From the NCBI GenBank assembly GCA_030998225.1, contig JAPYXD010000259.1:2852001-2916000 (forward strand): a stretch of 64,000 nt of DNA, read 5' to 3'. The translations under genes were made by a program, and so were the position numbers. This document shows, piece after piece, positions 1-11,021 of the stretch. Within the stretch, counting starts at the first letter, position 1, and each line of letters begins with the position of its first letter. Source of the stretch: Diplolepis rosae. Its lineage: Eukaryota; Arthropoda; Insecta; Hymenoptera; Diplolepididae. The notes under the pieces are model-generated. The model did not search any database, was not told the DNA's origin, and worked only from the letters and a program-made list of their open reading frames with translations.

Positions 1-131
1 TTACCTCAAGACTGCCATTAGTCATCCGATACCTACATATGTAAACATCATACAAATACATACACACCATTATTCAGTTGTAGACAATCATATTTTTAAT
101 CGCAAATACATTTAATGTACAATCTCACATA
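1..131. repeat. Dispersed repeat, left-edge copy
   Basis: This stretch matches, in inverted orientation and with scattered differences, the sequence at about 55380-55497; both contain CTGCCATTAGTCATCCGATA or its complement. It is cut by the left window edge and interrupted on its right by the mariner element. No coding potential is seen. Family unknown. Confidence 0.6.
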
Positions 132-133
132 TA

Positions 134-1068
134 CGAGGTCTGTCCGGAAAGTATCGGGTCTTCCTTTATATCTCCGCGCTGGCGTTATTCTTCATCATCG
201 GGTGGGTGGCACCCTTCAAAGTAATCCCCACTTGATTGAACAACACGGTTCCAGCGATGTTTCCACTTCTCGAAACAGTCCTGGAACTCACTTTTAGGGA
301 TAGCCTTGAGTACGTTCGTCGCATTATTTTAAACCGTCGTTTTGTCATCGAATCGCTGTCTTTTGAGTGGTTTTTGAGTTTTGGAAACAGCCAAAAGTCA
401 CAGGGGGCTATGTCGGGACTGTACGGAGGTTGTCGAAGCAATACGATACAGTGTTTACTCAGAAACTGCTGCACAAGATTCGATGAATGCGCTGGCGCTT
501 TATCGTGGTGAAGAAGCCAGTCACCACACATACGCGAGTTATTACTAAAATCTTGTTCAAAATTTCCCAAACACTAGTTTTCGGTATTCCGAGATCATTT
601 TCTAGTTCACGAACAGTTAATCGACGATCACCTTCAATCGCAAGTCGCACCCGCTCAATATTATCCAATGTTTTTGTCGTCTAAGGTCGGCCAGAACGAG
701 AATCACTATCAACAGAAATGCGGCCTCCTTTGAAACGATTATACGACTCTTTTATACGTTTTTTGCTCATACACTCATTCTCAAAGGCCTTCTGCATCAT
801 CTGAATAGTTTCCGAACTCGTTTTTCCGAGTTGAAAACAAAATTTGATGCAAATTCGTTGATCTTGTCTTTTAGTCATTTTTAACAATCACAAAATCCGT
901 CGAACTCAAAAATAGCTTTGTAAACAAAGACACGCTGCGCATGAACTATGCGTCCAGCAAATGTCAGCAAGCAACCGATAGGTTAGTTAGGCTTTACTGT
1001 TGACGTTTATGCCCCGCAGAGGTCGCTCGGACACTATGGCGCGGAGATATAAAGGTAGGCCCAATACA
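134..1068 (-). mobile_element. Internally deleted mariner element
   Basis: Inverted ends share the inner sequence CTTTATATCTCCGCGC-like on the left (about 160-180) and its complement on the right (about 1036-1055). The left outer tip reads CGAGGTCTGTCCGGAAAG after a TA. The right outer tip no longer matches, so that terminus has decayed. At about 0.93 kb the element is shorter than the usual 1.3 kb of mariner because the middle of the transposase is missing. Confidence 0.8.
166..887 (-). pseudogene. mariner transposase remnant
   Basis: Read on the minus strand, the N-terminal helix-turn-helix half (687-887, with KFCFQLGKT and RSGRP) is followed in another frame by the second helix-turn-helix (about 545-668, LTVRELENDLGIPKTSVW). 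It then jumps to the C-terminal catalytic end (166-515, HHDKAPAHSS and PPYSPDIAPCDFWLFPKLK). The segment that should carry the first catalytic Asp is absent, and several frameshifts separate the pieces. The family is the Tc1/mariner DDE transposases, which cut and paste DNA at TA sites. This copy cannot encode active enzyme. Confidence 0.85.
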
Positions 1069-1339
1069 CTTATACTTGTACTATTTATCTATATAATTCA
1101 ATTTTTAGTAATCCTAATTGCTCGGTAAACATTATAAATTAAATCATTTTATAATTTCTCCATACCACCGACCCGAGTGGGTCCTCACACAACCAAACGG
1201 GGCGTGTCGGTGTGTCCCTACTTTCTTGCTTCGATTTCACGCTGTCGGCTATTGAGCCAAGATCGAGAATTATGTTTTTCTCGACTTCGTGTAAAAAAGG
1301 CGCGAAGCAGACGACAAATTCAAAATGACAAAATATATA
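1069..1339. other. Unassigned, GC-richer segment
   Basis: No gene is seen. The part from about 1155 to 1320 is visibly richer in G and C than its surroundings and carries the inverted words CACCGACCCGAGTGGGTCC and GTGTCGGTGTGTCC. It may be the end of an unrecognised repeat. Confidence 0.3.
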
Positions 1340-4265
1340 GTTTAAGATATTAGCTTTATTTGTTCTATTATTGACAAAATAACTAAATTATGTCTCATTT
1401 TGCACACAAAATTTCACATTGAGACTTGTTTGTTATGAGGTAAAATTGACGAATATTATAATAATAAAATACTAAATAAAAATTTTTTGAATACTTAGCA
1501 ACTTTTATATGACAATTTCAATATATAAGCGTGAATGAAAGGTTTGATTCTCAAAAAAAATTAATAAATGTATTTTTTCATTGTATTTGTCAATTTTGAT
1601 CCATACTAAAGAATTCTCAATGTGTAATTTCGTATGCAAAATAAGATATAATTTATTTCATTTTTGAATAATCAAACATTTTATTTACATTTATTGATTG
1701 AAATTGTCATGTAAAAAATGTCAAGTATAGTAAAAGTTCTTCTTAAGGTATTTTATTCCAAAGGAATAATACGGTTTTTTATTCTTTCAATAATCAAACC
1801 TTCTTTTCACATTTATGTATTGAACCAAGACTTTTAAAAATTTTTACGTATTTTAGAAGTTTTTTTTTCAAAGTGTAAAATATTGATTTATATATTTTTA
1901 AGCCTTGTATAAAGCTATTTGAAATTGAAAATTATGCTCAAAATACTTTGTATTGAAAAGTTATAAATAAAAGTTTTGAGTTTGAATATTAAAAAATTAC
2001 ATAAATTGTATTTGAATTTACACACAAAATTACACAATAAGATTTCTTTGATAGAGAGCAACATTAAAAAACATTGAATTAGAATGAAATATTTGTTAAA
2101 GTTTTTAAAATACGTAACATTTTTCATTGCAAGTCATTTTCAAATCACGACTGTAAATAAAATGTTTCATTGTTTTCAAAAGAAATCATGCTTCCATTTA
2201 CATATGTAATTACACAATGTTTCTCAGCTGTGAAGTAAAGTAAAAAATATTTCTTTCGAATAAAATGCTTCGAAACAAATTTTTTAATATACGTGTTACT
2301 TTTACTTACATGACGATTTCAATATATTAGTGTGAATAAAGGGTTTAGATATTAAATAAATATGTGAACTTTATTTAAATATGCATGCGAAACAATACTA
2401 AATTTTTTTAAAAAGTTCTTTCAAATAGAATAAATTACGGAGATAAAGTATTTATCAGATTCAATGAGTCCATGAGTTAATGTAGTAAAAGCATAACATT
2501 TTTTAAAATTAACAGATATTTGAGTACAATTTCACGCATTTTTTTCAAATAACAGTTTTATCGATTAATATTACGGAAATGTCTGTTAAAATTAAAATTT
2601 TGAAGAAAATTTCTTATTTTATTAATTTAAGAGGCATTTAGACAATGATTATCAACTAAAGTCTCACGCTTATTAAAAAGCGGTAGATTGTACTAAAGTC
2701 TCTACTGAATTCGCAGAAATGTAAACATTTCAAAATACATTTCTCAATTTCAAACTTTTGGACTCGGTAAAGTTACGTTTTCCCTGAATCCGTGCAAAAT
2801 AAGAACAAAAGGGACATCAAATTATAATTTACGAGAATTAATTTTGAAAAATTATACTTCTTTTTCATATATTTTGAAAAACATTTGCCCAAAATATTAA
2901 ACCTGAACCCGTATCACTATCAACCCGGATTCTTCTCAACGTCCAAACAAAAGCGCAATTAAAAATTTCAATGATTCGAATCTAATCGAATCCTCAAAAT
3001 ACAAAAAACACAACCAGATTTGGACCAAAATCACCACACTTCAATAAAACGATTAGAAAACAAACAAAAAAGGAGAAAGAAAAAAGAAGGCAACCTTCCA
3101 AAACCCCTGCCTTCTTTTTCTTTAAGTAAGTTTAAGTTCTTTAAGTAAGTTAAGTACAATAGCTCTAATGACAGCATGATAAGTTATCTCTAAAGACAAT
3201 GTTACACAGTAAATATCCTTGAGGTTTCTAGATTCTGCGAAACAATTTAAAATTTATTGAATGACCCTTGGGGTCTTTCAGGTGCTTGGGAGGGAGGGAT
3301 GTACGGGGTCTTGTTGCAGTTTCCTGTTGGCGTTCCGTGGAGAGGGATCTGCGTCCCCATGGAGGGTGATAGGAGGCACATCATTTATCAAATAATTTTA
3401 TTTTCTCTAGTGTTACAGCTTCAAAAAGGGTGCTGGAAGAGCACCGAAACGTCAGCGATAATTTCGGTTTTATTTATGTAAATAGTGGTGGGTAATAAAA
3501 ACAAAAGAGGACGAAAGAAAGAAAAAGAAGGAAGGGGTTTTGGAAGGTTGCCTTCTTTTTTCTTTCCTCCTTTTCTGTTTGATTTCTAGTAGTTTTATTG
3601 AGGTGTGGTGATTTTGGTCAAAATTTGGTTGTGTTTTTTGTATTTTGAGGATTCGATTAGTTTCGAATCCTTGAAATTTTTAATTGACCACAATAAATAC
3701 TTGAAAAATTTTGTAGAATTTTTCCAACGATTCACACTTAAAATATAATTTTTGAGTAATATTTGAAAGTCAACGTGTTTAGAATTTTAAAAAAATATAT
3801 ATATATACCGATTAAAAATAATTAGGCATAAATTCTTTTTGATAAGAAATATGAGGTTTAAGTATAAAATTAATATCACGTTACTGTGGCATATGTAGAG
3901 ACTTTTAAGTTGAAAAATCAAAAGCTCTAAAAAGAAAATAAAACACTAGCTCTTTAGGAAATCTATTAAAGTATTGATGAGTTAGGTATTTCAGTATGTA
4001 TAAGTTGCACACGCTGGAAACCGGTTAGTAAAATTTACAGGAAGTTAAGTACTTAATTTTACAACTTGAATAATTTCGTATCTGATCGATTTCACTGGAT
4101 GCTAAGGGAAACATACAGAAAACATGGTAAGTGAACTCAACTTCTTGTGTTTCGAAAGTTTTTAAAATTCTTCATAATAAATTGATGGTGGGACTAATCA
4201 CAAAGATGTAGATAGACGTCAATCCTGAGAAGAACGTCACAATCTAAGTAAAAAGGGATGTGTTT
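1340..4265 (-). repeat. Long repeat X, copy C (inverted, interrupted)
   Basis: In reverse complement this region follows X copies A (12420-17470) and B (59160-62760). Shared landmarks are the TTTACCGAGTCCAAAAGTTT block (about 2750-2775), the block around 2560-2700, and the 3840-4260 segment ending near the AGAACGTCA sequence. It is split by a foldback insertion at 2896-3691. The distal part, 1340-2350, consists of diverged tandem units of roughly 190 bp with alternating CATTTTATT, CACGTATTTTA and TGTGTAATTTCGTATGCAAA-like words. Copy C is not followed by the protease-like gene's upstream region, unlike A and B. No coding sequence is recognised. Nature unknown. Confidence 0.7.
2896..3691. mobile_element. 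Foldback/MITE-like element with ~160-bp inverted arms
   Basis: Arms at 2956-3115 and 3525-3686 are near-perfect reverse complements (for example AAGAAGGCAACCTTCCAAAA against its complement). Copies A and B of repeat X lack this block at the matching position. A possible 4-bp AATA duplication flanks it. The loop contains a short run of TTTAAGTAAG repeats and no credible transposase, so it is non-autonomous. About 55 bp on the left side (2897-2955) lie outside the arms, so one end may be altered. Confidence 0.75.
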
Positions 4266-4544
4266 ACCGGGGGAAACCAATTGCTATCATTTGTGAGCTA
4301 AGACTTTCATCCACTTCATTTGCATGAAATTAATTTTCTACTAGTAACAATTCTTTGAAAATTACAATCATAATTTTTCGACTTTACCCTCATGAAAAAA
4401 ATGTGTAGGTATTGGATCCAATATTTGTTTCATAAGGGTAAATATAATAGTTTTCGGGTTGTATTATTATTTTTAATATTGTCATGCTCATTCGCACTTA
4501 AATTATTTTTTTTTAATTTAAAAAAAAAAAATTTTTAAAAGTGT

Positions 4545-4612
4545 ATGAACGCGAACGCGTGACATCTGACTCTGTAGCTAATCATCTAGACCACTGCGCT
4601 ATCAAAACTGGC
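4545..4612 (-). repeat. tRNA-derived SINE fossil
   Basis: On the minus strand TAGCGCAGTGGT resembles a tRNA A box. It is followed about 40 bases later by GCGTTCGCGTTC, resembling a B box. The arms do not form a convincing tRNA, so this is more likely a tRNA-derived SINE head than a functional tRNA gene. Confidence 0.4.
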
Positions 4613-4938
4613 TTATTCGCTCTTTAACTCGATCGGTATCTGAGTTGCATGGAATTCTTCAAATTAAAGCACTTCTTATCTGGGCAAAAGAGTTGCGCTT
4701 TTTTTATATTATATTAAGGTCTTTTAGCCCACAAAAGATTATTCGAATCGGTGTTCCCTGTTATACACATTCCTCTTGTGAAAACCATAACAGAATTCGG
4801 AGAGTTAAAGTATTTTGTAGTGATATTCAAAAATCCTGAAAATTTGTACAGAGATAAAGGAACTGAGGATAAAGGTTAGGATTTGACTCTTTTTGTTCCT
4901 AGAGAATAGGGAAATGGTTATGAGAAATATTTTCCTTT
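4613..4938. other. No feature recognised
   Basis: AT-rich sequence between the SINE-like fossil and the tandem repeat. A short open frame at 4645-4839 has no recognisable motif and is not called. Confidence 0.3.
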
Positions 4939-5300
4939 GTGAGAGGCAAGGGGACTCACGACCAAAAATCTTCCCAAGTAGTTTAATTCATAAAATCATA
5001 TTGTTGATTTTATTGAAATATTGAACTATAAGGAATATTGGTTTTCGTGAAAGGAAAGGGGACTCACTATCAAAAACGCCCCGAGTGATTTTGTTCACAA
5101 AATTCCATTGTTGAATTTATGAGGTTATGAGGAATATTATTTTTCGTGAGAAGCAAGGGGACTCACGACCGAAAAGCACCCCAAGCAGTTTTGTTTATGA
5201 AATTATATTCTTGATTTCATTAAATTATAAGAAATATTATTTTTTGTGAGAGGCAAGGGGACTCACGATCAAAAAGCATCCCGAGGCGATTTGATTCTTA
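4939..5300 (+). repeat. Tandem repeat, four units of ~100 bp
   Basis: Units start at about 4939, 5047, 5147 and 5247. Each opens with GTGAGAGGCAAGGGGACTCAC or a close variant, in which GTGAG and CTCAC form a short inverted pair. This is followed by a CCAAAAA/CGAAAAG-type segment and an AT-rich tail ending in GGAATATTATTTTT. The arms stay intact while the tails diverge. Confidence 0.85.
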
Positions 5301-6035
5301 GAATTCTAAAACCTGTTCTCTTCTCTCACTTTTGCTGCATCTCAAATAGGTTTTAAATTAGACTTTTTTTAGGATTGGTGTTCATTTTTATCTTTGTGGA
5401 TTAGGCCTACAGGGGATACCACGTAAAAAAACGCGACCTCAACTCTACCTCCGCGGTGGTGCACTGAGAAAAATATATCTTAGTTTCTTCTTTTTTTTAG
5501 GCGAAACTCTCCTATAATTTATAGCATTTTAACCCCAGAAAATCCTTGTAGAACATTTTCCTATTTTTTATCGGACTTTACTTACCATCGGAAATTGTGC
5601 TATAAAATAGGGGGCTTTTCCGAAAAAACATCATATAATTTTCTGCTCAAATGTCTAAATAATACTTTTTTAAAACAGTAAAATATCACTGTTTTTATTC
5701 CGGAAATTTTACTGTTTTTTATCGGACTTTTTTCAGTGATTGGAACACTAAAAAGTTCATATAAATTTGTCAGAATTTTTTCTCTTTTTTATCGGATTTT
5801 TTCGACGCAAAAAAAGCAAAAATTTCTTTTCCCTTTTATTGATCCTTTTCTCCCTCTTCTCTTTACAACGTTTCTACCTTCAGTTTTCTACTTATCATTG
5901 ACAACCAGTGTGAAAGGAGAAATTATTCAGACTTTTATTATCATGCACAATTATGAAACAATGTTAGTAATTATATTAGGAAATTCGAACATTAATGTAG
6001 TAAAGCTGAAGAAATCTGAAAATAATTCTGCTTCA

Positions 6036-6112
6036 AGCTGGGTTCGAACTCGTGCACTCGTGTTTCGTAGGCTAGAACGCAGACCGCTGACCTCTGAAAC
6101 CATTCCAACGGC
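6036..6112 (-). repeat. tRNA-derived fragment with strong B box
   Basis: On the minus strand GAGTTCGAACCC is close to the RNA polymerase III B-box consensus, preceded by an A-box-like GAGGTCAGCGGTC about 35 bases upstream. The tRNA cloverleaf is not complete. It is probably a SINE or a tRNA pseudogene. Confidence 0.4.
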
Positions 6113-6234
6113 ACTTCGATTATTGCGAGTTTTACTTTGAAAAACCCTACTGTTGTTGGTAAAATCGTTTCCCAACCGTAAAAAACAAACAAATTTGTTT
6201 TTCTAAATGTAGATTCTACACAGCGATATACAGA

Positions 6235-6850
6235 TGGTCCTTAGTAATTAAAAACTTTATAAAGCCACTTTTTTAAAATAAAAATTTTATAAAATTAGTG
6301 ACTTTTTATGAAGTCAACTGTATGAAAATTTTTATAAAAATTGTCTTTATGAAATGCGTTTTTTATAAAAATACAAAACTTTATAAAATCACTGACTTTT
6401 ATAAAGTTTTGTCTTTTTATAAAGGTACGATTCTTTGTAAAAATTCTCAACTGTAAAATTTTCATATAGTTTTTGTATAAAGTGAACATTATAAAAAAAT
6501 GTATACATTATGAGTATTAATAATGTAATTTTATGAAAACTGAATAAATGTACCAATTTTGTATATAGTAAACCATATGAAAATTTTATAAAGTATTCTA
6601 TTTTTATAAAGAACTTTTTTTTATTAAGAGACTAAACTTTATAAAATTTTTGTATAGCTGACTATGAAAAGTAAGTATTTTTATGAGGATTCGTTTTTTT
6701 ATAAAAAATCGCATTTCATAAAAAGACCGTACTCTATAAAAAAAATTTAAAGTTGACTTCATAAAAAGTCATTATTTTATGGAGTTTTGTGTTCTCATAT
6801 AAAGTAGTGTTTTATAAAAAAAAGCAAAAATTTATAAATATTTTTTCAAG
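6235..6850. repeat. TTTATAAA-rich low-complexity tract
   Basis: Several dozen overlapping TTTATAAA, TTTTATAAAG and ATTTTATAAA words occur on both strands over about 600 bp. The word is self-complementary, so the tract is rich in short inverted pairs. No open frame has coding character. Confidence 0.7.
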
Positions 6851-7190
6851 TTCACTTCCTCAAATAGGTACACGTACACATGTACGCTAAGTCACTGTGT
6901 GTGCCAAAAATACATTACTACATTCGGGCATGACGCACGTCTGTATACACACGCACACAAGTACACTGTTCACGTGAGCACGCCGCACACTAATGCACAG
7001 AGTCGTGTACAGTTGATGCCATCAGTTCGAAAAAAAACAGTAAAATCTGCCTTGAACTTGGGGTTTTTATTCCGATAACTTATCGGAAATCTGACGGACC
7101 ATTATTATTATTATTATTAGTATAGCTATGGCTGGGACCCAGAAGGGCCCCTGATGCTCAGGTATTCCCATTGCATCACCAACTAAAACC

Positions 7191-10032
7191 TTATGCGCGA
7201 CCCCACATCCCGTGCCAAAGGGCAAGGACCTGGGCCACGTTTTTGGACTGAATCACGGCTACGTCTATGTAGGCGTAGATAGTGAGAATCTGACGTTTGT
7301 CCCTGATTGCTGGGCAATCGCAGAGTATATGGGTGGAAGTTTCGTTGTCTTCCCCACATAATCGACAAAGAGGTCTTTCTGCAAGCCCTATCTTATGTTT
7401 GTGATAAGCGAGGTTGCCGTGACCAATAAACACTTCCGTTATGGTCTTTACCTCGGTTCTACTAAGCCTGCGTAAGTCTGCAGCTCGTTTGGGGTCAAGA
7501 TGCTCCCCCATGAGGGTTTTGGCTTGCTTGCATGTCGTAGCCTTATGCCACTCTTCTTGGTGTTTCTCGGCCAGCCACTTGTTGATGTCTTCTGTGACCA
7601 ACCAATTTGAAACACCTATTACTGGTTCTGGACCAGTTGGGTTTTGTTTTGACGCTAGCTTGGCTCGTCTATCCGCTGTCTCATTTCCCTTGATACCCCT
7701 GTGACCAGGGATCCAGTGGACTATGACTTGGTTGTCTTCCGCTAGTCGTGATGGCCGCTCTGCTATCCGAGCAGATGCGGATGTTCCTGCCGCGGCCATG
7801 ATTCCGTGCTTTGTATGCGCATTGGAGTATGGCCGCAATCTCAGTTTGAAGAACTGTGAGGTGAGGTCCCAATGGGATCGCGAGGCTTGTGTTGCTGTTC
7901 CCCCCATAAACACCAGCTCCCGCGCCCTCCCTGTTTATGGAGCCGTCTGTAAACCAGTTGTCTCCATCGCCTGGGAGGTTTGCGCGACCCGCCTTCCAGT
8001 TTTCCATGGTTGACAAGCTAACCTTGTACTTTTTGTCGAAGAGGTACCGCGGAGACGTCCTATCTCTCATCATTTTCATGACTGGTCTCTTCGCAATGTC
8101 GACTGAGGCTCTCAGTTTCTTTGAGATCACTGTGCTAGAGTTTTCGCCAATTTTTCAGGCCGCCTTGCTAGCCTCGGCTACGATGGTTAGGTGCAGGGGC
8201 TCTAACCCTATTAGCGCTCCCAACGACATTGTGGGTGAAGACTTCGATGCACCAGTGATCCCACTAAGGATCAGCCCTCTGAGTCTTTCCAACCTGGAAA
8301 TGGCCGTCTTCTGCTTGACTCTGCTCCACCAGACTATTGACGCATAGGTTAGCCTGGGTCGCAGAATCGGTGTAAAGATCCACAGCAGTGTGTAGGGTTT
8401 CAGGCCCCAGTTACTTCCAATAGCTCTTCTGAAGAGCCAGAGGGTTGTTATAAACTTGTGGCACTTATTTTCAAAGTGTTCTTTCCAAGTTAGCTTATTG
8501 TCCAGGATAACTCGTAGATATTTAGCATGTTTGGAGATTTCTAGATGCTGCCCTTTAAGTACCAGTTCAATTGTACTTCGTCTCCCGAGGGAGAAGCGTT
8601 ACCGAGCATTAAAGCTATACATGTCCCCACTCGAGGGTGGGCTCACATTCTACTACCTACAAATGCCCGTCCATCACCACCCAGCTCGCGGGAGAGGAAA
8701 AATCAGGCTCAAGCAATTTACCAGAGGGACGTTGTCCGAATGGTAATTGTCCGTAGAGCCAATTTTAAAGCAGGTGTCCGCCGGATGGAAGAGTATCACC
8801 GGGCGGAAGAGTCGAGTTAGCCGTGCTCTCATTGCCCAGAGGTTTAAAAGCGCACGCACAGCTGACAGTGCATACGCCACCGCAGGACAGGTCGAGCACG
8901 TTGCCCGCACTTGTAGCGTCTGTTGCATTACGCCCATAAGTGCGTTCAAATGCATTCCGCGTACTTTGACTAGGATGTCATCAGCATATCCAATGGGGTA
9001 ACATCCCTGGACGGTAAGTAGATGCAATAGTTCATCCACCACTAGATTCCACAGCAGGGGAGATAGTACTCCTCCCTGCCGGCACCCTGACTCAACGATC
9101 CCTCGGAGGGTGGTATTTCCTTTGGTTATCGTTATATTTCTGTTTCCTAGCATATGGCAGGTCCAGTCCACGACAGCTATGGGGATTTCTTCCCTAATCA
9201 TAGCCCTCCTGATCACTTCACTGGATGTATGGTTAAAGGCACCCTCAATATACATGAATGTTCCGATAGCGAATCCTTTAGGGTTCAGTTGGTCCTCAAT
9301 TAGATTCACTGTTTTGCTCAGGGCTGTTTCAGTCGAGCGACCGGCCCTGTAGGCATGCCAAAAGGTGCGTAAGATTCCGTTTCTTACATTATCTGCATAT
9401 GGTCAGATAGGGAGGGTTCATCTGAGACCCTCCATTTTCTGACTTTATCCCGAAAGCTCCCGGTGCAGAGGGTGATGTCGATTACCTCCTCTCGCACAGA
9501 GTTCCGAAAAGTCGGTATCGTACCTGTATTTAGAATATCCAAGTCAGTAGTGATTAGATAGTCCACTAGGTCTTCACCCCTTCTGTTGGTGTCCGAGCTT
9601 ATGATGGGAGTTGGCATCGAACCCCAAGAGAAGGGGCAGGCGCCTTACATTGCAGTAGTCCACCAATGAGCGGACTTCCTCCGGTGGATGGGACGCTCCG
9701 TCATCAGGAAAGTATGCCGATCCTATGACTAGCTTACCAATACCTGTCAGGTCGACTGAAGCCACCATTAGATCTCTGGCGGAAAGATCCAGTGGTGGGA
9801 CGATGTTGACGTTCTTCGCCATGATGCACGTCCTCGGGTTGGGTGCCTCGGGGTACCTGTAGCAATAAATTCCGGCCCCCACTAATCCCCTTATGACATA
9901 CTTATTTATCCAAGGTTCTTGGATAAGTGAGATGCCTGTGTGCATCACAGCTATGCTTTTCTGCAGAATAGCAGAAGAGCTTTTGCTGTGATGCAAGTTA
10001 ATTTGGATGATGGATAAGCCAGATGCAGCCAT
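7191..10032 (-). pseudogene. LINE ORF2: endonuclease, reverse transcriptase, RNase H remnant
   Basis: The protein starts near 10032 with SIIQINLHHSKSSSA and SLIQEPWI, then LLLGFDANSHH, all APE-type endonuclease motifs. A frameshift near 9600 leads to SDTNRRGEDLVDYL and SLSDH. About 1 kb of coding sequence is then missing, and the reading resumes in the reverse transcriptase at FWHAYRAGRSTETAL. Later motifs are CRQGGVLSPLLWN and the catalytic YADD. The usual first catalytic Asp before IEGAF is Tyr. After another frameshift and an in-frame stop comes the thumb region. RNase H follows with WFTDGS, HWIPGHRGIKGNETAD and a C-terminal CRLCGEDNETSTHIL CCHC-like finger. The enzyme family makes cDNA at nicked target DNA; this copy is dead. 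Confidence 0.85.
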
Positions 10033-10201
10033 TTAGGGCTACTACGGCCTCTCCGTTTCCATGGCAGGCTCCTCCTGCTCTCGGCCACTTACCTTAAAGG
10101 CAATCTGCCCGAGATGATAGAAGGGCCTGTCGTTAAGGCCAACGCTCTCGCCTGAGACAGGGACCTGAACGACTAGGAGGTGTTTTAATCCCCCCGTCGG
10201 G

Positions 10202-10786
10202 TTAGCCTCCTGTGGCCTCCCTAAACAGCTCGAACTGCTCTGGTGACAGGACTGACTCCGGGTAACCGGCGTCCGACACTATCACCATCAGAATGTTAGT
10301 TCTCTGAGCAGCCGAAAGCCCGACGCCTGGCTGCTCAATATTTACTGGCAGGCGCACCAGCTTAGGCCTCTTCGAACTCCTCATCCCTTCTGGGGGAGTG
10401 TCCTTAGAGCCCTTGCGTCTCTTGGGGGCCACCCTGCCCGCCTCTGGAGATTGGGCAGCTGCGGCACCGCTGGCTGCTTCGTTCGCACGAAGGGCCTGCC
10501 GCCGCAGCTTCCTCTTCTGAGACCCAGTAAGTCTCTTTCTGTCAGAGGATGCTCCAGCAATTGCATGCTGGTTTGCATCCTCTTCCGTCGCAACTTGCCG
10601 AGGGACCACATTAGTACCCGACCCAGAAGAGCCAGGACCAGCAGCCACCGTCAGCATTTGCGATTCTGTTGGGGCGGTTTGCAGGGGTGGATTTGTGCTA
10701 GACCTTTGCAAGCCCAGCTCCGCATCCACCTCCGCTCCCGCCTCTCCCATCGCGCTATTTATTTTTTTATTTAAAATGGAATCCAT
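10202..10786 (-). pseudogene. LINE ORF1 (gag-like) remnant
   Basis: A 194-residue open frame on the minus strand, rich in Ala, Ser, Gly, Lys and Arg, with a basic KRRKGSKD stretch and KRKLRRQALR. It lacks the CCHC zinc knuckles expected of LINE ORF1 proteins and ends early, so the C-terminal half appears deleted. It lies directly upstream (about 170 bp) of ORF2 on the same strand, the usual arrangement. Assignment rests on position and composition rather than a diagnostic domain. Confidence 0.6.
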
Positions 10787-11021
10787 TTTCGTCCCACGAG
10801 AAGCTAGGGAAAGATTATGTCCGACGATGCAGAGCCCCGCTTGCAGGGTTAAGGCTAAGTACTCGGGATGGTCGCCCGGTGTTCCCGAGGCACCCTGTCT
10901 TACCTGTACATATTTTCTTTAAGTAAGATACTATTTCTGTCAAAATTTGAATAACAACTTTCCTATAAAAAAAAGTAAATACTTTCATTTTTTATCCTCT
11001 TATTTCACTTTCGCAAAAGTA

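Larger units (their letters stand above)
7090..10920 (-). mobile_element. Decayed LINE, probably LOA/Jockey superfamily
   Basis: On the minus strand the order is ORF1 remnant, apurinic endonuclease, reverse transcriptase, RNase H, and an (AAT)n tail seen as ATT repeats at 7100-7119. An RNase H domain after the reverse transcriptase, together with this endonuclease style, suggests the LOA or I clade. Two large internal deletions (in ORF1, and between endonuclease and reverse transcriptase) shorten it to 3.8 kb. Its GC content is clearly higher than the surroundings, which is typical of a mobile insert. Confidence 0.85.

Noticed and set aside
5462..5738. Short MITE with CACTGA ends
   Set aside because: The right end (CACTGAAAAAAGTCCG) matches the left only in the first six bases, whereas the distant end at 12382 matches over 19.
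5736..6140. 134-codon plus-strand open frame
   Set aside because: Runs through AT-rich repeat and across the tRNA-like fossil; no protein motif.
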